A stretch of 64,000 nt of DNA, taken from contig NCIJ01000008.1 in NCBI GenBank assembly GCA_002282015.1, positions 668-64,667 of the forward strand. Reading direction: 5' to 3'. The notes under the pieces are model-generated. The model did not search any database and was not told where the DNA came from. It saw only the letters and a list, made by a program, of their open reading frames with translations. The stretch is from Sulfuricurvum sp. 17-40-25. GTDB lineage: Bacteria > Campylobacterota > Campylobacteria > Campylobacterales > Sulfurimonadaceae. This document shows positions 36,934 to 46,174 of the stretch, in pieces (the stretch's first letter is position 1; each line of letters begins with the position of its first letter). The translations under genes were made by a program, and so were the position numbers.

Positions 36934-38894
36934 ATAAAAACTTATGGATCGCACTTGGAGTCGTTATTATGATACCGTTGGGGTATCTGGGATATATAAT
37001 TTATAATTTTGAGTATGAAACACAGCGCCTGATAAATTATAAGCCTCGTTTGACGACAGAAGTTTATGACCGTAACGGTGAAAAAATAGCCAATTTATTT
37101 AGTAATGAACACCGTTATTACGTATCCATAGACAACATTCCACCTCGTCTTATAGAAGCATTACTCGCGATAGAAGATACCGACTTTTTCGAGCACAGCG
37201 GGGTGAATCCGGATGCGATCATGCGTGCGATCATCAAAGACGTGAGTGCCGGTAAACTCAAAGAGGGTGCGAGTACGATCACGCAACAGTTGGTTAAGAA
37301 TGCTCTTTTGACACGAGAAAAGAAATTTTCGAGAAAGTTTAAAGAGGTTTTGTATGCGATACGTATCGAGCAGGAACTGACAAAAGAACAGATATTAGAG
37401 CGTTATTTTAATGAGATTTATTTGGGTCACGGCTATTACGGTATCAAAACAGCCTCAGATGGCTACTTTAGAAAAGGGCTCAAAGAATTGACCCTCAAAG
37501 AGATGGCAATGCTGGTAGCGCTTCCAAAAGGACCCAATTTTTACGCACCTACCAAAAACTATGAGCTAAGTCTTGGACGTGCAAATCGTATTATTGAGCG
37601 GATGTTAACCTTGGGTTGGATCGATCAGGATACGTATGATCATGCGACACAAGAGCGCCCAAAAGTCTACAACGATACTTTGAGTAAAAACTCTGGTCCT
37701 TATGTCATCGATGAGGTCATGCGCCAGCTTGGAGATGCCTTTCCCGATATACGCAGTGGCGGGTATAAAATCTATACCACGATTGATATGAGGCTACAAG
37801 AAGCAGGTTATAAGGCGCTTCAGTCCGGACGCAACGAGATGATAGCACGGGCACAGGATGCTGGAGAATTGGATGCAAATATACAATCACAGTTAAATGG
37901 TGCGTTAATGAGTTTAGACCCTAATACAGGTGAGATCTTGGCAATGGTTGGAGGCTATGATTACTCGACGAGTCCTTATAACCGTGTAACTCAAGCCAAG
38001 CGGCAGCCTGGTTCTGCTTTTAAACCTTTTGTGTATCAAGTGGCATTGGACAGCGGGATGTCTCCCGCATCTCTTGTGCCGGATATTGCCCGAACGTATA
38101 CCTATGCCGGGGATGATGGTGAAGAAAAAACATGGAAACCAAAAAACTATAAAAATGAGTACAAAGGGATGGTAACGATCCGCGATGCCCTGACTCATTC
38201 TCGTAACTTGGCAACGATCAATATGGTCAGCGATATGGGATTTGGAAAAGTAGTGGATGGTCTGCATCGTTACGGGATTGTCGAGAACCTCCCTCCTGAC
38301 CTCTCTATCGCCCTGGGAACAATCGGGATATCTCCCTTTGATTTAGCCAAATACTATACGATGTTTGCCACGGGCGGTGTGTTGACCAATCCGATTTTGA
38401 TTCGTCAGGTCATCAGTCCAAAAGGGGAAACCTTCCGATACGAAAACAAGCGCCGTCAAGTCAACACGCGTGAGCAAACGTATTTGATGACGTCAATCTT
38501 GCAAGATGTTGTGAACTACGGTACGGGTACGTCAGCCCGTGTTCCTGGACTTGAAATTGCAGGAAAGACAGGGACAACCAACAAAAATGTGGATGCATGG
38601 TTTATCGGATATTCACCTACGGTGGAAACGGTCGTATGGATGGGGCATGATAACAATACCCCAATGCGCCGAAGTGAGACGGGAGGACGTGCAGCTGCCC
38701 CAATATTCCGTTATTACTATCAAGATTTATTGCGTATTTACCCAAATACGAAGCGCTATTTTGATCGTCCTGCAGGTGTTTATGCCCAGAGCCAAGAGGA
38801 TTCAAATGTCACAGAAAACTTTACAGATGTCTCAAAAACACCTAATGGCTTGCAAGAACAAGCTCCTAAAACAGACGAGCAGTTGGTCTTTTAA
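36930..38894 (+). CDS. Penicillin-binding protein 1A (bifunctional)
   Basis: A 654-residue class A PBP that polymerises and cross-links peptidoglycan. It has one N-terminal membrane helix (~7-26), then the GT51 glycosyltransferase (AIEDTDFFEHSGV with the catalytic Glu, EGASTITQQLVKN, RKFKEVLYAIRIE), and a transpeptidase with SAFK (SxxK), SRN (SxN) and KTGT. It overlaps both neighbours by 1-4 bases. The position near maf matches Campylobacter, where a PBP follows alaS-maf. Confidence 0.93.
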   Translation: MNKNLWIALGVVIMIPLGYLGYIIYNFEYETQRLINYKPRLTTEVYDRNGEKIANLFSNEHRYYVSIDNIPPRLIEALLAIEDTDFFEHSGVNPDAIMRAIIKDVSAGKLKEGASTITQQLVKNALLTREKKFSRKFKEVLYAIRIEQELTKEQILERYFNEIYLGHGYYGIKTASDGYFRKGLKELTLKEMAMLVALPKGPNFYAPTKNYELSLGRANRIIERMLTLGWIDQDTYDHATQERPKVYNDTLSKNSGPYVIDEVMRQLGDAFPDIRSGGYKIYTTIDMRLQEAGYKALQSGRNEMIARAQDAGELDANIQSQLNGALMSLDPNTGEILAMVGGYDYSTSPYNRVTQAKRQPGSAFKPFVYQVALDSGMSPASLVPDIARTYTYAGDDGEEKTWKPKNYKNEYKGMVTIRDALTHSRNLATINMVSDMGFGKVVDGLHRYGIVENLPPDLSIALGTIGISPFDLAKYYTMFATGGVLTNPILIRQVISPKGETFRYENKRRQVNTREQTYLMTSILQDVVNYGTGTSARVPGLEIAGKTGTTNKNVDAWFIGYSPTVETVVWMGHDNNTPMRRSETGGRAAAPIFRYYYQDLLRIYPNTKRYFDRPAGVYAQSQEDSNVTENFTDVSKTPNGLQEQAPKTDEQLVF

Positions 38895-39778
38895 TGACAG
38901 GCGGTTTTTTCGCGATACTTGACGATATCGGTGTCTTGCTTGATGATACGGCTGCGATGAGTAAGGTCGCGGTTCAAAAAACAGCAGGCGTACTGGGGGA
39001 TGATTTAGCAGTTAATGCTGAAAAAGCGGCAGGTTTTCATGCTTCCAGAGAACTTCCGGTCCTTTGGGCTATTACTAAAGGCTCCTTTCGTAACAAGTTA
39101 ATATTACTTCCAGTGGCATTTTTATTAAGTGCTTTTGCCCCCAGTTGGATCATTCCCATTTTGGTACTTGGGGGAGTCTATCTTAGTTTTGAGGGGGCTG
39201 AAAAAATTTCTGATTATTTTTTCCCTTCACAACATCACCCCAAACCCTTGGCTGAAACGGTAGAAAATGAAGATGATTTACTAGCGGCTGAAGATGCTAA
39301 AATTAAGTCGGCGATATTGACAGACTTTATTCTCTCCATCGAAATTATCGTTATAGCATTAGGTACGGTTGCTCATCAGAACATTATGATGCAAGTGATC
39401 ATCGTGTCGCTTGTGGCAATCTTGGCAACGATAGGGGTATATGGGATAGTAGCATTTATCGTTCGTATGGATGATATGGGTGTTGGAATGATCCAAATTT
39501 CTGAACGTTTTATCGGATGGAGAAAATCGCTATATGTAAAAATAGGTGAAGTATTGGTGAGTGCATTGCCAAAAGTGATTAAAGCACTTGGGGTAATTGG
39601 GACAATCGCGATGTTATTGGTGGGTGGCGGTATTTTTGTCCATAACATTGAGCCGCTGCATCATGCGCTTGATTTTTTACCTATGCTTGTCGCTGAGATT
39701 AGCAGTGGATTAGTGATAGGGTTTATCGCTTTGGGTATTGAAAAGCTTCTTAGCCCTTTATTTCACAAGGCCAGTTGA
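38894..39778 (+). CDS. DUF808/YedI-family membrane protein
   Basis: A 294-residue inner-membrane protein. The N-terminal GFFAILDDIGVLLDDTAAMS and FEGAEKISDYFF blocks are characteristic of DUF808 (E. coli YedI), followed by four to five predicted helices. Its function is unknown. It is the last gene of the alaS operon, with its ATG sharing one base with the PBP1A stop. Confidence 0.8.
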   Translation: MTGGFFAILDDIGVLLDDTAAMSKVAVQKTAGVLGDDLAVNAEKAAGFHASRELPVLWAITKGSFRNKLILLPVAFLLSAFAPSWIIPILVLGGVYLSFEGAEKISDYFFPSQHHPKPLAETVENEDDLLAAEDAKIKSAILTDFILSIEIIVIALGTVAHQNIMMQVIIVSLVAILATIGVYGIVAFIVRMDDMGVGMIQISERFIGWRKSLYVKIGEVLVSALPKVIKALGVIGTIAMLLVGGGIFVHNIEPLHHALDFLPMLVAEISSGLVIGFIALGIEKLLSPLFHKAS

Positions 39779-39886
39779 AAGATCATCGTTCGTTAGTTTC
39801 TTGAGAGTGTTCACTTTTATGTTTCTGAAAATTCTTGCTGTTGACAATAATTATATAATAATAAATAATATCCTTAAATAATACGA

Positions 39887-39892
39887 TATAAT
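39887..39892 (+). promoter_or_regulatory. -10 box in a very AT-rich leader
   Basis: TATAAT 34 bases before the next gene, within a 148-base AT-rich stretch. A TTGACA at 39841 is 40 bases away, too far to be its -35 partner. Confidence 0.4.
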
Positions 39893-39926
39893 AATTTGTT
39901 ATAAAATTACTCACAAGGGATTTTAA

Positions 39927-40352
39927 ATGGGAACAGTTCTAATTTTGATTGCTATAGGTCTTGTCTTTGGTCTTTTGGTTTTTTTCTTCTGTGAAGAAAA
40001 GTCACTTAAACATGCAAACTTCTCTGATATAACACGTCTGATTACGGAAGAAGTTAAAGTATCGGACTGTATTGAAAAGTTTCATACACTTCGCTATTTG
40101 GCTTATTATTTTGCGATCATGTTTGTTTTTGATGTGCTTATCGCAGACTTTATCTATCTTCCCCATGGCTTCGGTCTGCTTGAGATAACATTGTATACGT
40201 TTGTAACCTCTCTCATTGGTTCAGGTGTCATTTTACTTGTCAAATGGACATATCAACCGGTTATCAAACTTATTTCGTCATTTTTATTTGGGTCTATTTT
40301 TATGGCTGCTTCAGGATTGGCTTTCACCTTTACGTATCTTATAAATGGCTAA
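39927..40352 (+). CDS. Small membrane protein, weakly NuoA-like
   Basis: A 141-residue protein with about four membrane helices and a short charged segment after the first. I do not recognise it firmly. The part YLAYYFAIMFVFDVLIADFI resembles the second helix of NuoA (NDH-1 subunit A), including the FD pair, but the NuoA cysteine loop (YECG) is absent. A monocistronic layout (own -10 box, AAGGGA ribosome-binding site, terminator after it) argues against a NADH dehydrogenase operon. Confidence 0.5.
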   Translation: MGTVLILIAIGLVFGLLVFFFCEEKSLKHANFSDITRLITEEVKVSDCIEKFHTLRYLAYYFAIMFVFDVLIADFIYLPHGFGLLEITLYTFVTSLIGSGVILLVKWTYQPVIKLISSFLFGSIFMAASGLAFTFTYLING

Positions 40353-40354
40353 AC

Positions 40355-40383
40355 ACAGAGTGGTTCTTTTATAGAACCTCTGT
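40355..40383. terminator. Bidirectional terminator between convergent genes
   Basis: The stem pairs ACAGAG(T)GGTTC with GAACC-TCTGT (one bulge) around TTTTATA, with short T/A tracts on both sides. It lies two bases after the plus-strand stop and 21 bases beyond the dedA stop. Confidence 0.65.
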
Positions 40384-40403
40384 TTACTAGTAGTAATTAG
40401 GCA

Positions 40404-40964
40404 TTACCTTTTTTTGGTTGCTTGCGTGAGATAAAACCACACGCTAGCCCCTATGACAACAAGCATGATGGGTGCAAGAAAGGGCTTGTCGGCAATGACT
40501 TTATAACCCTCAATCAACGCTCCGCCAAACAGGTAGCTTCCTCCCCCAACAACAATCGTCCAGATAAGTGCTCCCAATGCATTATAAGAGCTGAATTTCC
40601 AAAAACTGTATTTACTCAAGCCAATGGCTAATGGTACGAGTGTTTTGAGACCATAGATAAACTTTTTGATCACAATTATCCATGAACCGTGCCGTTTCAT
40701 CAGGAGATGCGAAAAAGCGAGCTTGCGCTTATGCTGTTTCAAATATTCCATCATCTCTGATTTATGATAACGAGACATATAAAACAGAAGAGTGTCTCCG
40801 ATAAAGTTGGCAATAAAAGCAATACTCATAGAGAGCCCTAAATCCATCTTCCCCATAAAACTAAGCACTCCAGCGCCTAAAAGAGCGAGTAATCCACCCC
40901 CTAGTGAGTAGAGAAATAAAACCAGATATCCATAAGTCGCGAGATTTTTGAGCATATCATCCAT
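40404..40964 (-). CDS. DedA-family membrane protein
   Basis: A 186-residue membrane protein of the DedA/VTT family, now linked to undecaprenyl-phosphate or lipid flipping. The re-entrant segment (LGAGVLSFMGKMDLG, then IANFIGDTLLFYMSRYH) and the later VIKKFIYGLKTLVPLAIGLS fit the family. It lies 2 bases downstream of uvrB on the same strand and is probably co-transcribed. Confidence 0.8.
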   Translation of the reverse strand: MDDMLKNLATYGYLVLFLYSLGGGLLALLGAGVLSFMGKMDLGLSMSIAFIANFIGDTLLFYMSRYHKSEMMEYLKQHKRKLAFSHLLMKRHGSWIIVIKKFIYGLKTLVPLAIGLSKYSFWKFSSYNALGALIWTIVVGGGSYLFGGALIEGYKVIADKPFLAPIMLVVIGASVWFYLTQATKKR

Positions 40965-40966
40965 AA

Positions 40967-42940
40967 TTATAATTTCCTTATTTTTGCTATTTCATCGCGC
41001 AGTCGTGCGGCTTCTTCGAATTCGAGTTTTTTGGAGGCTTCTTTCATTTTGATCGTAAGCTCATCTACCAGTTTTTTACGTTCAGCCGCTGGAAGTGTCT
41101 TGGCTTTTTTCGATCGATTATACAGTTCGCCTACATCTTCGAGTTTTAGATTTTCATCCAAAGATCGTTTGGTCGTTATGGGTGTGATTCCATGTGCTGC
41201 ATTATGAGCCTCTTGTACAGCTCTGCGATCATTGGTCTTTTTGATAGCACGTTCCATGGAACCGGTTATTTTATTGGCGTAGAGGATGACTCTTCCACGT
41301 GAGTTACGTGCTGCACGTCCGATGGTTTGGACCAATGAAGTTTCGGAGCGTAAAAAGCCCTCTTTATCCGCATCCAAAATCGCGACGAGACTCACTTCGG
41401 GTAAGTCAAGTCCTTCGCGAAGAAGATTGATACCGATAAGGACATCAAAATCCCCCACACGAAGTCCCCGTATGATCTGGTTGCGTTCTATGGTATCGAT
41501 CTCAGAGTGCATGTACTGTACTTTTATCCCCAGATCCGCGAGATATTTTGTGAGAGCTTCTGCCATTTTTTTGGTCAAAACGGTGAGCAGTACACGATCC
41601 CCCAAGGCGACGGTTTTTATGATCTCATCATGGATGTCTTCTACTTGATTGGTAGAAGATTTTATGGTGATAGGTGGGTCAAGTAATCCTGTAGGACGGA
41701 TGACTTGTTGAGCAACCGTAGTGCTAAGCTCCAACTCTTGCAGTGCAGGAGTAGCAGAGACGAAGAGATAGTGAGGTGATTTTGCTAAATATTCATCGAT
41801 CATCAGCGGGCGATTATCCAGAGCGCTTGGGAGGCGAAAGCCATAATCCACGAGCACCTCTTTACGGCTACGGTCGGCGGCATACATTCCCCGAAACTGT
41901 GGCAGACTCACGTGCGATTCATCGACGATGATGAGGAACTTATCATGATGTAATGTGAAATAATCGAGTAGGGTATAGGGTGCTTCACCAGGAAGCTTAT
42001 CGGTCAAGAGACGTGAATAGTTTTCAATTCCCTTACACATCCCCGTTGCTTGCAGCATCTCTAGATCAAACTCACAGCGTTGACGCAGGCGTTGGGCTTC
42101 GACTATTTTACCTTGAGCCTCGAGCTCTTGCAGTCGCTCACCCAGCTCGTCTTCGATGCGCTTGATCGCACGGGAAAGTTTCTCTTGACCCACGGCAAAC
42201 TGACTCGTGGCGTAGATGGTAACGCTGTCATGTTTTTCGGTCACCGCGTTGCTAAGCGGTTCAAAATAGATGATCCGTTCGACTTCATCTCCGTAGAACT
42301 CAACGCGTATCGCTTGATCTTGCCAATAGGGAGGATAGATATCGATCACCTCGCCATTGACCCGCATATTCCCACCATCAAAATAGGCATCGTTACGGGT
42401 ATATCCCATTTCTACAAGACGTAAAAGAAGTTGCTTTTGATTGATCTCATCCCCTACAGCGATAATCTGCACCATCTTCTCATACTCTTCAGGATCACCC
42501 AACCCGTAGTTTGCAGAGACGGAGGCTACGACGATAACATCATCATAGCTTAGGAGATTGGCAGAAGCAGATAGACGCAAACGCTCGAGTTCTTCATTAA
42601 TAGAGCTGTCTTTTTCGATGAAGAGGTCTTGTCTGGGAATGTACGCTTCCGGTTGATAGTAATCATAATACGATACAAAATACTCAACATGGTTTTGTGG
42701 AAAGAAACTGCGGAACTCACTGTACAACTGTGCTGCCAGAGTTTTATTATGGGTCATGATGATCGTCGGCAGCTGAACGCTTTCGATGACCTTGGCCATA
42801 GTGTACGTTTTACCGCTACCTGTGACACCTTCTAGTGCTACAAAGCGTTCACCACCTTTGATAGCACTGCTAAGTGCTTCGATGGCGACGGGTTGATCAC
42901 CGGCGCTTTGATATGGGGTATGGACTTTAAAAATCGGCAA
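40967..42940 (-). CDS. uvrB: Excinuclease ABC subunit B
   Basis: A 657-residue nucleotide-excision repair helicase that verifies damage after UvrA loading. Domains: Walker A GVTGSGKT (~39-46), the beta-hairpin region [20 protein letters not shown] (~85-104), helicase motifs ([45 protein letters not shown]) and a C-terminal UVR domain ([14 protein letters not shown]). The start is TTG, as in the duplicated fragment at 46338-46661. This full copy directly abuts the stress-gene island and may be the recombinant version. Confidence 0.97.
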   Translation of the reverse strand: MPIFKVHTPYQSAGDQPVAIEALSSAIKGGERFVALEGVTGSGKTYTMAKVIESVQLPTIIMTHNKTLAAQLYSEFRSFFPQNHVEYFVSYYDYYQPEAYIPRQDLFIEKDSSINEELERLRLSASANLLSYDDVIVVASVSANYGLGDPEEYEKMVQIIAVGDEINQKQLLLRLVEMGYTRNDAYFDGGNMRVNGEVIDIYPPYWQDQAIRVEFYGDEVERIIYFEPLSNAVTEKHDSVTIYATSQFAVGQEKLSRAIKRIEDELGERLQELEAQGKIVEAQRLRQRCEFDLEMLQATGMCKGIENYSRLLTDKLPGEAPYTLLDYFTLHHDKFLIIVDESHVSLPQFRGMYAADRSRKEVLVDYGFRLPSALDNRPLMIDEYLAKSPHYLFVSATPALQELELSTTVAQQVIRPTGLLDPPITIKSSTNQVEDIHDEIIKTVALGDRVLLTVLTKKMAEALTKYLADLGIKVQYMHSEIDTIERNQIIRGLRVGDFDVLIGINLLREGLDLPEVSLVAILDADKEGFLRSETSLVQTIGRAARNSRGRVILYANKITGSMERAIKKTNDRRAVQEAHNAAHGITPITTKRSLDENLKLEDVGELYNRSKKAKTLPAAERKKLVDELTIKMKEASKKLEFEEAARLRDEIAKIRKL

Positions 42941-42990
42941 TGGTTGACGCCTTGCGTTAGTTTCTATAATAATAGGCGAATTATAGCGGA
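42649..42990 (-). repeat. uvrB 5' end plus promoter, copy A (repeat partner of 46370-46711)
   Basis: About 340 bases shared with a second copy on the same strand 3,721 bases away. By hand alignment 42849-42942 is identical; mismatches then rise leftward to about 5, 8 and 10 per 60 bases. All coding mismatches are synonymous. Confidence 0.9.
42980..42985 (-). promoter_or_regulatory. -10 box of uvrB
   Basis: GCTATAAT on the minus strand, 40 bases before the TTG start. The same box is kept in the truncated copy (46701-46706), so that fragment probably can still be transcribed. Confidence 0.55.
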
Positions 42991-43013
42991 ATAGTTGTTT
43001 TCTAAAGAAGATG

Positions 43014-43029
43014 ACTGCCTATAGGCTGC
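43014..43029 (+). repeat. 16-bp near repeat, left end of the stress-gene island
   Basis: ACTGCCTATAGGCTGC; 15 of 16 bases match a second copy at 46256-46271. The gap 42991-43221 otherwise holds no gene I can support. A short CCCAATAAAAAA string near 43120 also recurs next to the right copy. Confidence 0.6.
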
Positions 43030-43221
43030 TGAGTTAAGGTGAGGTTTCTAATGAGGTTTTTGAGAAAAAGGTATTTTATTTAAATAATGGGTGGAGTAAC
43101 ACCTTATAAGGGATAAAAGCCCAATAAAAAAGACATTTCCGAAGACATATAATTGGTACGATGTTATGCAAGTGAAGTCATGTGGCAAGAAGTTGACTTT
43201 GGGAGATATGCGCATCGCTTT

Positions 43222-44005
43222 TTACCCAACTTTAAAACAGCGCATTGAAAGTGTTCCATGTTGAAATCCTTCGTAAACTGTACGAATAGTTTCTCCTTCT
43301 CTTTGTGATCCTAATATAGGTAAAATTGGAAGATAATGTTCCAGGGATGGATGCGCATGGGCGAAATGTGGTAGATCAAAATCGATCAGTTTTTTATGGT
43401 CATGTATGAGGGCATCCGAAAAAGCATTATCAAATTCTTGTGCCCACTTTACTCCTGGGGCATCCCGATCACTTTTGGTATCTCCAAGGTTATGGGTAAC
43501 ATTGCCGCTTCCGATGATCATGATGCCTTGATCACGAAGGGTAGAAAGGGTTTTCCCTAGATCATAATGTTCTAAGGCAGGTTTGCTCATATCGATTGAG
43601 AGTTGAAAAACAGGAACATCATGTTTGGGAAAAAGATGAACCAATACTGACCATGCCCCGTGATCAAGCCCATGACGCCGATCAATACAAGCATGAGTGA
43701 GTTCTCCTAATAATAGAGCTGCTGCTATTTCACCTTGTAAAATCATGGATGGTTTCCGGTTTGTCAACTACCGAAACGATAGAACCGTTTGTTGCCCAAT
43801 GAGCAGAGAGGATCAAAAGCGCTTTAGGTTTGGCGAGGGTAGTTCCTAGTTGTTTCAAGCTTCGGGTATAGGCATTGTCATCGACGATATTCATCGGTGA
43901 ACCATGGCTTATAAAAAAGGCACTTTGACGCATGGATGGACTCCTTTGTTCTGTTGCATTGGCAGCCAAAGCCGCCATAAGTGTTAAAAAATAACGACGG
44001 TTCAT
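43222..44005 (-). pseudogene. DODA-type extradiol dioxygenase (LigB/YgiD family), broken by deletion and frameshift
   Basis: Two frames cover one gene. The N-terminal part (44005 to 43730) has FFISHGSPMN and LILSAHW with the metal-binding histidines and stops after PETIHDFTR. The C-terminal part, in another frame, has LDHGAWSVLVHLFP, IGSGNVTHNL and SLEHYLPIL to a normal end. Compared with E. coli YgiD as I remember it, about 20 residues (the GGFP...YPAPG segment) are missing at the junction, so loss of ~60 bases changed the frame. The start region carries a Tat-like leader (MNRRYFLTLMAALAANA) and an internal AAAGGAG before ATG 43933. A sequencing error alone would not explain the missing segment. 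Confidence 0.8.
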
Positions 44006-44023
44006 AATAACCTCATTAGCATA

Positions 44024-44242
44024 TCAATTGACGGTATGGCTTCCGTCACAAAATGGAGCATTTTTACTCTTTTTACAGCGGCAGAGATAATAATCTTTTG
44101 ACTCTTCCACAGTAAATATCGATGGAATAAAATCTGTCCCTTTATGGGCACCATCACACAATACTCCATCTGCGCTTTTACTACAAGTGCAGTAATAATA
44201 TTTTTTGCCGGCTTCTAAATTCATTTTTACAGGTGTTGACAT
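44024..44242 (-). CDS. Double CDGSH iron-sulfur domain protein
   Basis: A 72-residue protein made of two CDGSH motifs: CTCSKSADGVLCDGAH (~19-34) and CRCKKSKNAPFCDGSH (~54-69). Each supplies the three-cysteine, one-histidine ligand set for a [2Fe-2S] cluster, as in mitoNEET relatives. It is likely a redox or iron-sulfur transfer protein. It sits 18 bases before the dioxygenase and 24 bases after yceI in one operon. Confidence 0.9.
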   Translation of the reverse strand: MSTPVKMNLEAGKKYYYCTCSKSADGVLCDGAHKGTDFIPSIFTVEESKDYYLCRCKKSKNAPFCDGSHTVN

Positions 44243-44266
44243 AATTTTTCCTTTTTTAATAATGGC

Positions 44267-44836
44267 TTACTTAGCCAAAATCCCTTCGAGTTGGATATCT
44301 AGTTTAACTGTTTCTCCAACAGCAACTCCGCCAGCTTCTAAAACTGTATTCCATGTAATGCCATAATCTTTACGATTTAGTTTACCGCTAAGCCCTAAAC
44401 CCACACGTTGATTTCCCCATGGATCTTTTATGATTCCATTGTTTTCAAAATCTAAAACAACGTTTTTGGTAACACCGTGGATGGTTAGCTTTCCATAAGC
44501 GCTATCGCCTTGGACTTTGTCTAGTACAAATATAATTTCCGCGTACTTTTGTGCATCAAACAATTCGGCTGATTTCAAATGAGCATCACGTGTTGCATTA
44601 GCTGTATTGATTGAAGTAGCTTCAATTTTACCATTTAGTGATTTAAGCGTTTTAGTTTTTTCATCGTATTCAAATGCACCAGTGAATTTATCAAATTTGC
44701 CCGTAACATCAGAAATCATCATATGTTTCACTTTAAAACCAATATTTGAGTGACTCGCATCAACATCATAGTGTCCCGCGAAAAGTGATGCAGATCCAAG
44801 TAGTGTAATGGCTACCATAGTAGTGATTTTTTTCAT
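44267..44836 (-). CDS. YceI-family periplasmic lipid-binding protein
   Basis: A 189-residue protein with a Sec signal peptide (MKKITTMVAITLLGSASLFA, cleaved near residue 20) and one YceI domain, a lipocalin-like barrel that binds polyisoprenoids such as ubiquinone precursors. Landmarks are DASHSNIGFKVKHMMISDV, GKLTIHGVTKNV and KLNRKDYGITWN. Family members are often induced by base or osmotic stress. It lies 30 bases after pirin. Confidence 0.92.
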   Translation of the reverse strand: MKKITTMVAITLLGSASLFAGHYDVDASHSNIGFKVKHMMISDVTGKFDKFTGAFEYDEKTKTLKSLNGKIEATSINTANATRDAHLKSAELFDAQKYAEIIFVLDKVQGDSAYGKLTIHGVTKNVVLDFENNGIIKDPWGNQRVGLGLSGKLNRKDYGITWNTVLEAGGVAVGETVKLDIQLEGILAK

Positions 44837-44866
44837 TGTATTTCCTTTTTTATATAATAAATAGTG

Positions 44867-45649
44867 TTAGTGCATAGGCACATCAAATAACAAAACCTTA
44901 GACTCTGTAAGAGCTAAAAGAGTGTATTCCTCCTTATCTGTGATTTGAAGCTCGTCTCTGGCTTCAAGAATATGACCGTTAATCTCTACTTCCCCTTCGA
45001 TAATAAATACCAATCGCCCATGATCTTTTTTTACGTCGGGGATTGATATTTTTTTACTTTCGTTTACTGCAGTTAAGTAGATAGCAGCATCTTGTTTAAT
45101 AGTAATAGAATCTTCACGTCCGTCACCGCTGATAAGTACGACCCATTGATTATTTTTATCGTGATGATAAAAGTCATGCTGATCATAGCGAGGAACTCCA
45201 CCCTCTTGATTTGGATAAATCCAGATTTGAAAAAGTTCAGTATCTGAGGTTTCCATTGCATACTCTGAATGAAATATTCCCGATCCTGCACTCATATATT
45301 GAATTTCACCTGCTTTTATGACGCCATGGTTGCCTTGGGAATCACGGTGCTCCAAAAAGCCTTTAGTGACGATAGTGATAATTTCCATATCCTTATGTGG
45401 ATGCATATCAAATCCCATTCCGGCGTCAATGAGATCATCATTAATAACGCGTAAAGCTCCAAATTGCATACGATTAGGATTGTGATAGTGTGCAAATGAA
45501 AAACTAAAACGGCTATGTAACCAGCCATGTTCTGCTATACCACGTTCTGTAGAACGATGAATTTTTAATGACATATTTTTCTCCTTTGTATTCGCATATA
45601 GACCTAAGGGTAAGATAGACACTATTTGCATAAATGTTCTGCGATTCAT
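44867..45649 (-). CDS. Pirin-family protein with Tat-like leader and internal start
   Basis: The core (from ATG 45574, 235 residues) is a pirin: a bicupin with the N-terminal metal site pattern FDMHPHKDMEIITIV and HRDSQGNHGVIKAGEIQYMSAGSGIFHSE. Pirins act as iron-dependent redox proteins or quercetinases. An in-frame leader from ATG 45649 (preceded by AAAGG) adds MNRRTFMQIVSILPLGLYA, which looks like a twin-arginine signal. AAAGGAG lies within this leader seven bases before ATG 45574, so two forms could be made. The operator-like site 45661-45681 is just upstream. Confidence 0.88.
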   Translation of the reverse strand: MNRRTFMQIVSILPLGLYANTKEKNMSLKIHRSTERGIAEHGWLHSRFSFSFAHYHNPNRMQFGALRVINDDLIDAGMGFDMHPHKDMEIITIVTKGFLEHRDSQGNHGVIKAGEIQYMSAGSGIFHSEYAMETSDTELFQIWIYPNQEGGVPRYDQHDFYHHDKNNQWVVLISGDGREDSITIKQDAAIYLTAVNESKKISIPDVKKDHGRLVFIIEGEVEINGHILEARDELQITDKEEYTLLALTESKVLLFDVPMH

Positions 45650-45660
45650 ACTCAAGCCTT

Positions 45661-45681
45661 TAATTACTAACTAGTACTATT
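45661..45681 (-). promoter_or_regulatory. Putative MarR operator before pirin
   Basis: Minus strand AATAGTACTAGTTAGTAATTA. It contains the palindrome TAGTACTA and matches the site upstream of marR in 15 of 16 positions over TAGTACTARTTAGTAA (R = A or G). The placement 12 bases before the long pirin start fits promoter repression. Confidence 0.6.
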
Positions 45682-45694
45682 TAGGCAAATTTTT

Positions 45695-46144
45695 TTATTG
45701 TGCTTTTTCGAGTTTACGTAATAAACGTGAGAGACTTTGAATCTCTTCTTCATTCAGTGCTGCGTCATACATGCCTGTTAAATTTGCCACATGTTCATGG
45801 AATATTGATTTCATAATTCTTGACCCGTTTTCGGTTATCTCAAGAATCTTAATACGACGATCTTCATCTGAGGGAATGGATTCTATCAGTCCTTTAGACT
45901 CAAGATTTTTAACGACTACCGTAATATTGCCGGGTGTGCTAAGTGTTAATTTGGTAATCTGACCAACACTTAATTTTCCAAGATGGTATAAAGATTCTAA
46001 AATACCAAATTGAGGTAAAGTAAGATCACGATCGGCTAACCATGCTGTTTCTTTTGAACGGATTTTTGTAAGAGATCTTGAAAGCTCGATATGTGCACGT
46101 AAGACAATATCTTCATGGCTTCCATAACTTTTTGCACGTTTCAT
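45695..46144 (-). CDS. MarR-family transcriptional regulator
   Basis: A 149-residue winged-helix repressor. The core LTLPQFGILESLYHLGKLSV and LTLSTPGNITVVVKNLESKG gives the recognition helix, and SDEDRRIKILEITENG is the typical wing. No conserved OhrR-type N-terminal cysteine is seen, so ligand binding rather than thiol oxidation is more likely. It heads the pirin-yceI-CDGSH-dioxygenase genes, with paired palindromes before itself and before pirin. Confidence 0.9.
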   Translation of the reverse strand: MKRAKSYGSHEDIVLRAHIELSRSLTKIRSKETAWLADRDLTLPQFGILESLYHLGKLSVGQITKLTLSTPGNITVVVKNLESKGLIESIPSDEDRRIKILEITENGSRIMKSIFHEHVANLTGMYDAALNEEEIQSLSRLLRKLEKAQ

Positions 46145-46174
46145 AGATTCTCCTTTACTAAATCGATAACAACA

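Noticed and set aside
39841-39892. TTGACA and TATAAT as one promoter before the small membrane protein
   Set aside because: They are 40 bases apart, far from the needed 16-18 bases; only the -10 box was kept.
41286-41648. 120-residue frame antisense to uvrB
   Set aside because: Arg/Ser-rich shadow of the helicase motifs; no independent coding evidence.
43171-43240. Short plus-strand peptide frame (about 22 codons) near the left island edge
   Set aside because: No good ribosome-binding site, overlaps the end of the dioxygenase remnant, and no homology recognised.
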